DNA from: an uncultured Ruminococcus sp.
GTDB lineage: Bacteria > Bacillota > Clostridia > RUG12999
NCBI GenBank assembly: GCA_902784805.1
Contig: CACZWD010000010.1
Span: forward strand, 1-52,122
DNA: 52,122 bases
Direction of reading: 5' to 3'
Positions 51,958 through 52,122 of this stretch are shown here, piece after piece. Under the pieces are notes generated by a model, which was given only the letters and a program-made list of their open reading frames with translations, did no database searches and was not told the DNA's origin. The first letter of the stretch is position 1, and each line of letters opens with the position of its first letter. The translations under genes were made by a program, and so were the position numbers.

Positions 51958-52122
51958 TTAATGCATTTTCATTATTGCATAAACAATTGCCCAAATATCA
52001 AGCGCATAAAACACGACAAAAAGAAGCGCATATACAATAGAAAAAATATTTCTCTTTTTGTCTGTCATTTTCTCCGGCTCACAGGAAACTATAATGGCGT
52101 AAATAACTCCGAGAAGTATCGG
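51958..52122 (-). CDS. Small membrane protein, C-terminal part (5' end outside window)
   Basis: 54 residues visible, frame open to the window edge, stop TAA at 51958-51960. Two hydrophobic segments (PILLGVIYAIIVSC and a second, FSIVYALLFVVFYALDIWAIVYAI) are joined by a basic loop EPEKMTDKKRN. No family is recognised. Lysine-rich loop placement suggests the loop is cytoplasmic. The gene ends just before a hairpin terminator. Confidence 0.65.
   Translation of the reverse strand, partial: PILLGVIYAIIVSCEPEKMTDKKRNIFSIVYALLFVVFYALDIWAIVYAIMKMH

Noticed and set aside
1..52122. CRISPR array or prophage genes
   Set aside because: No regularly spaced direct repeats and no phage structural, integrase or cas genes seen.

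Overview
The window looks like chromosomal core DNA of an anaerobic, spore-forming Firmicute of the class Clostridia. Supporting signs are a germination protease gene (gpr), a V-type ATPase operon, NfnAB-type flavin bifurcation genes, copper-amine-oxidase-like stalk domains on secreted proteins, LexA boxes of the GAACnnnnGTTC type, and AT-rich sigma-A promoters. I cannot name a genus. No phage, plasmid, CRISPR array or intact insertion sequence is visible; the only mobile DNA is a small inverted-repeat element and one scar of it.

Layout. 1-2.6 kb: end of a phosphofructokinase gene converging on dapA-asd (lysine/threonine branch). 2.8-3.9 kb: an orphan PD-(D/E)XK-like protein and tRNA-Ser(GGA). 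4.0-8.8 kb: operon with response regulator, histidine kinase, Asp23/Gls24 protein, FakA-type fatty acid kinase and RdgB. 8.9-12.9 kb: argG, a membrane GGDEF protein and a DUF3048 lipoprotein. 13.0-15.3 kb: divergent SOS pair yneA-like/lexA, then a PTS EIIC-like protein. 15.3-19.9 kb: smc-ftsY. 20-22.4 kb: polar amino acid ABC transporter. 22.4-23.4 kb: a 273-bp MITE, a 95-codon gene and a long structured leader or non-coding RNA. 23.5-30.4 kb: seven-gene operon (FTR-like protein, HtrA protease, stalk-domain protein, HD protein, nfnA, nfnB, plsY). 30.5-33.2 kb: tgt, xpt, mgtC. 33.2-34.1 kb: gpr. 34.1-44.5 kb: ACT protein, UPF0210 protein and nine V-ATPase genes. 44.5-47.7 kb: sugar isomerase, class II aldolase and PfkB kinase. 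47.8-52.1 kb: a broken xre gene, a lipoprotein gene, mnmA, ispE, radA and part of a membrane protein gene.

The most unusual region is 22.5-23.4 kb on the minus strand. A good promoter starts transcription exactly at the foot of a roughly 204-nt rod-shaped inverted-repeat RNA. This is followed by a strong intrinsic terminator, which is followed at once by the ribosome binding site of a 95-aa unknown protein whose stop codon lies in the terminal repeat of the MITE. The RNA could be a 6S-like RNA or a cis-acting attenuator. A second copy of the MITE terminus, at 48.1 kb, interrupts an xre regulator gene and leaves a frameshift scar.

Fourteen promoters were found by eye. All have 17-bp spacers, because I searched for that spacing, and eleven carry an extended TGn -10. 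Gene identities rest on recognising conserved motifs in the translations; no database search was possible.
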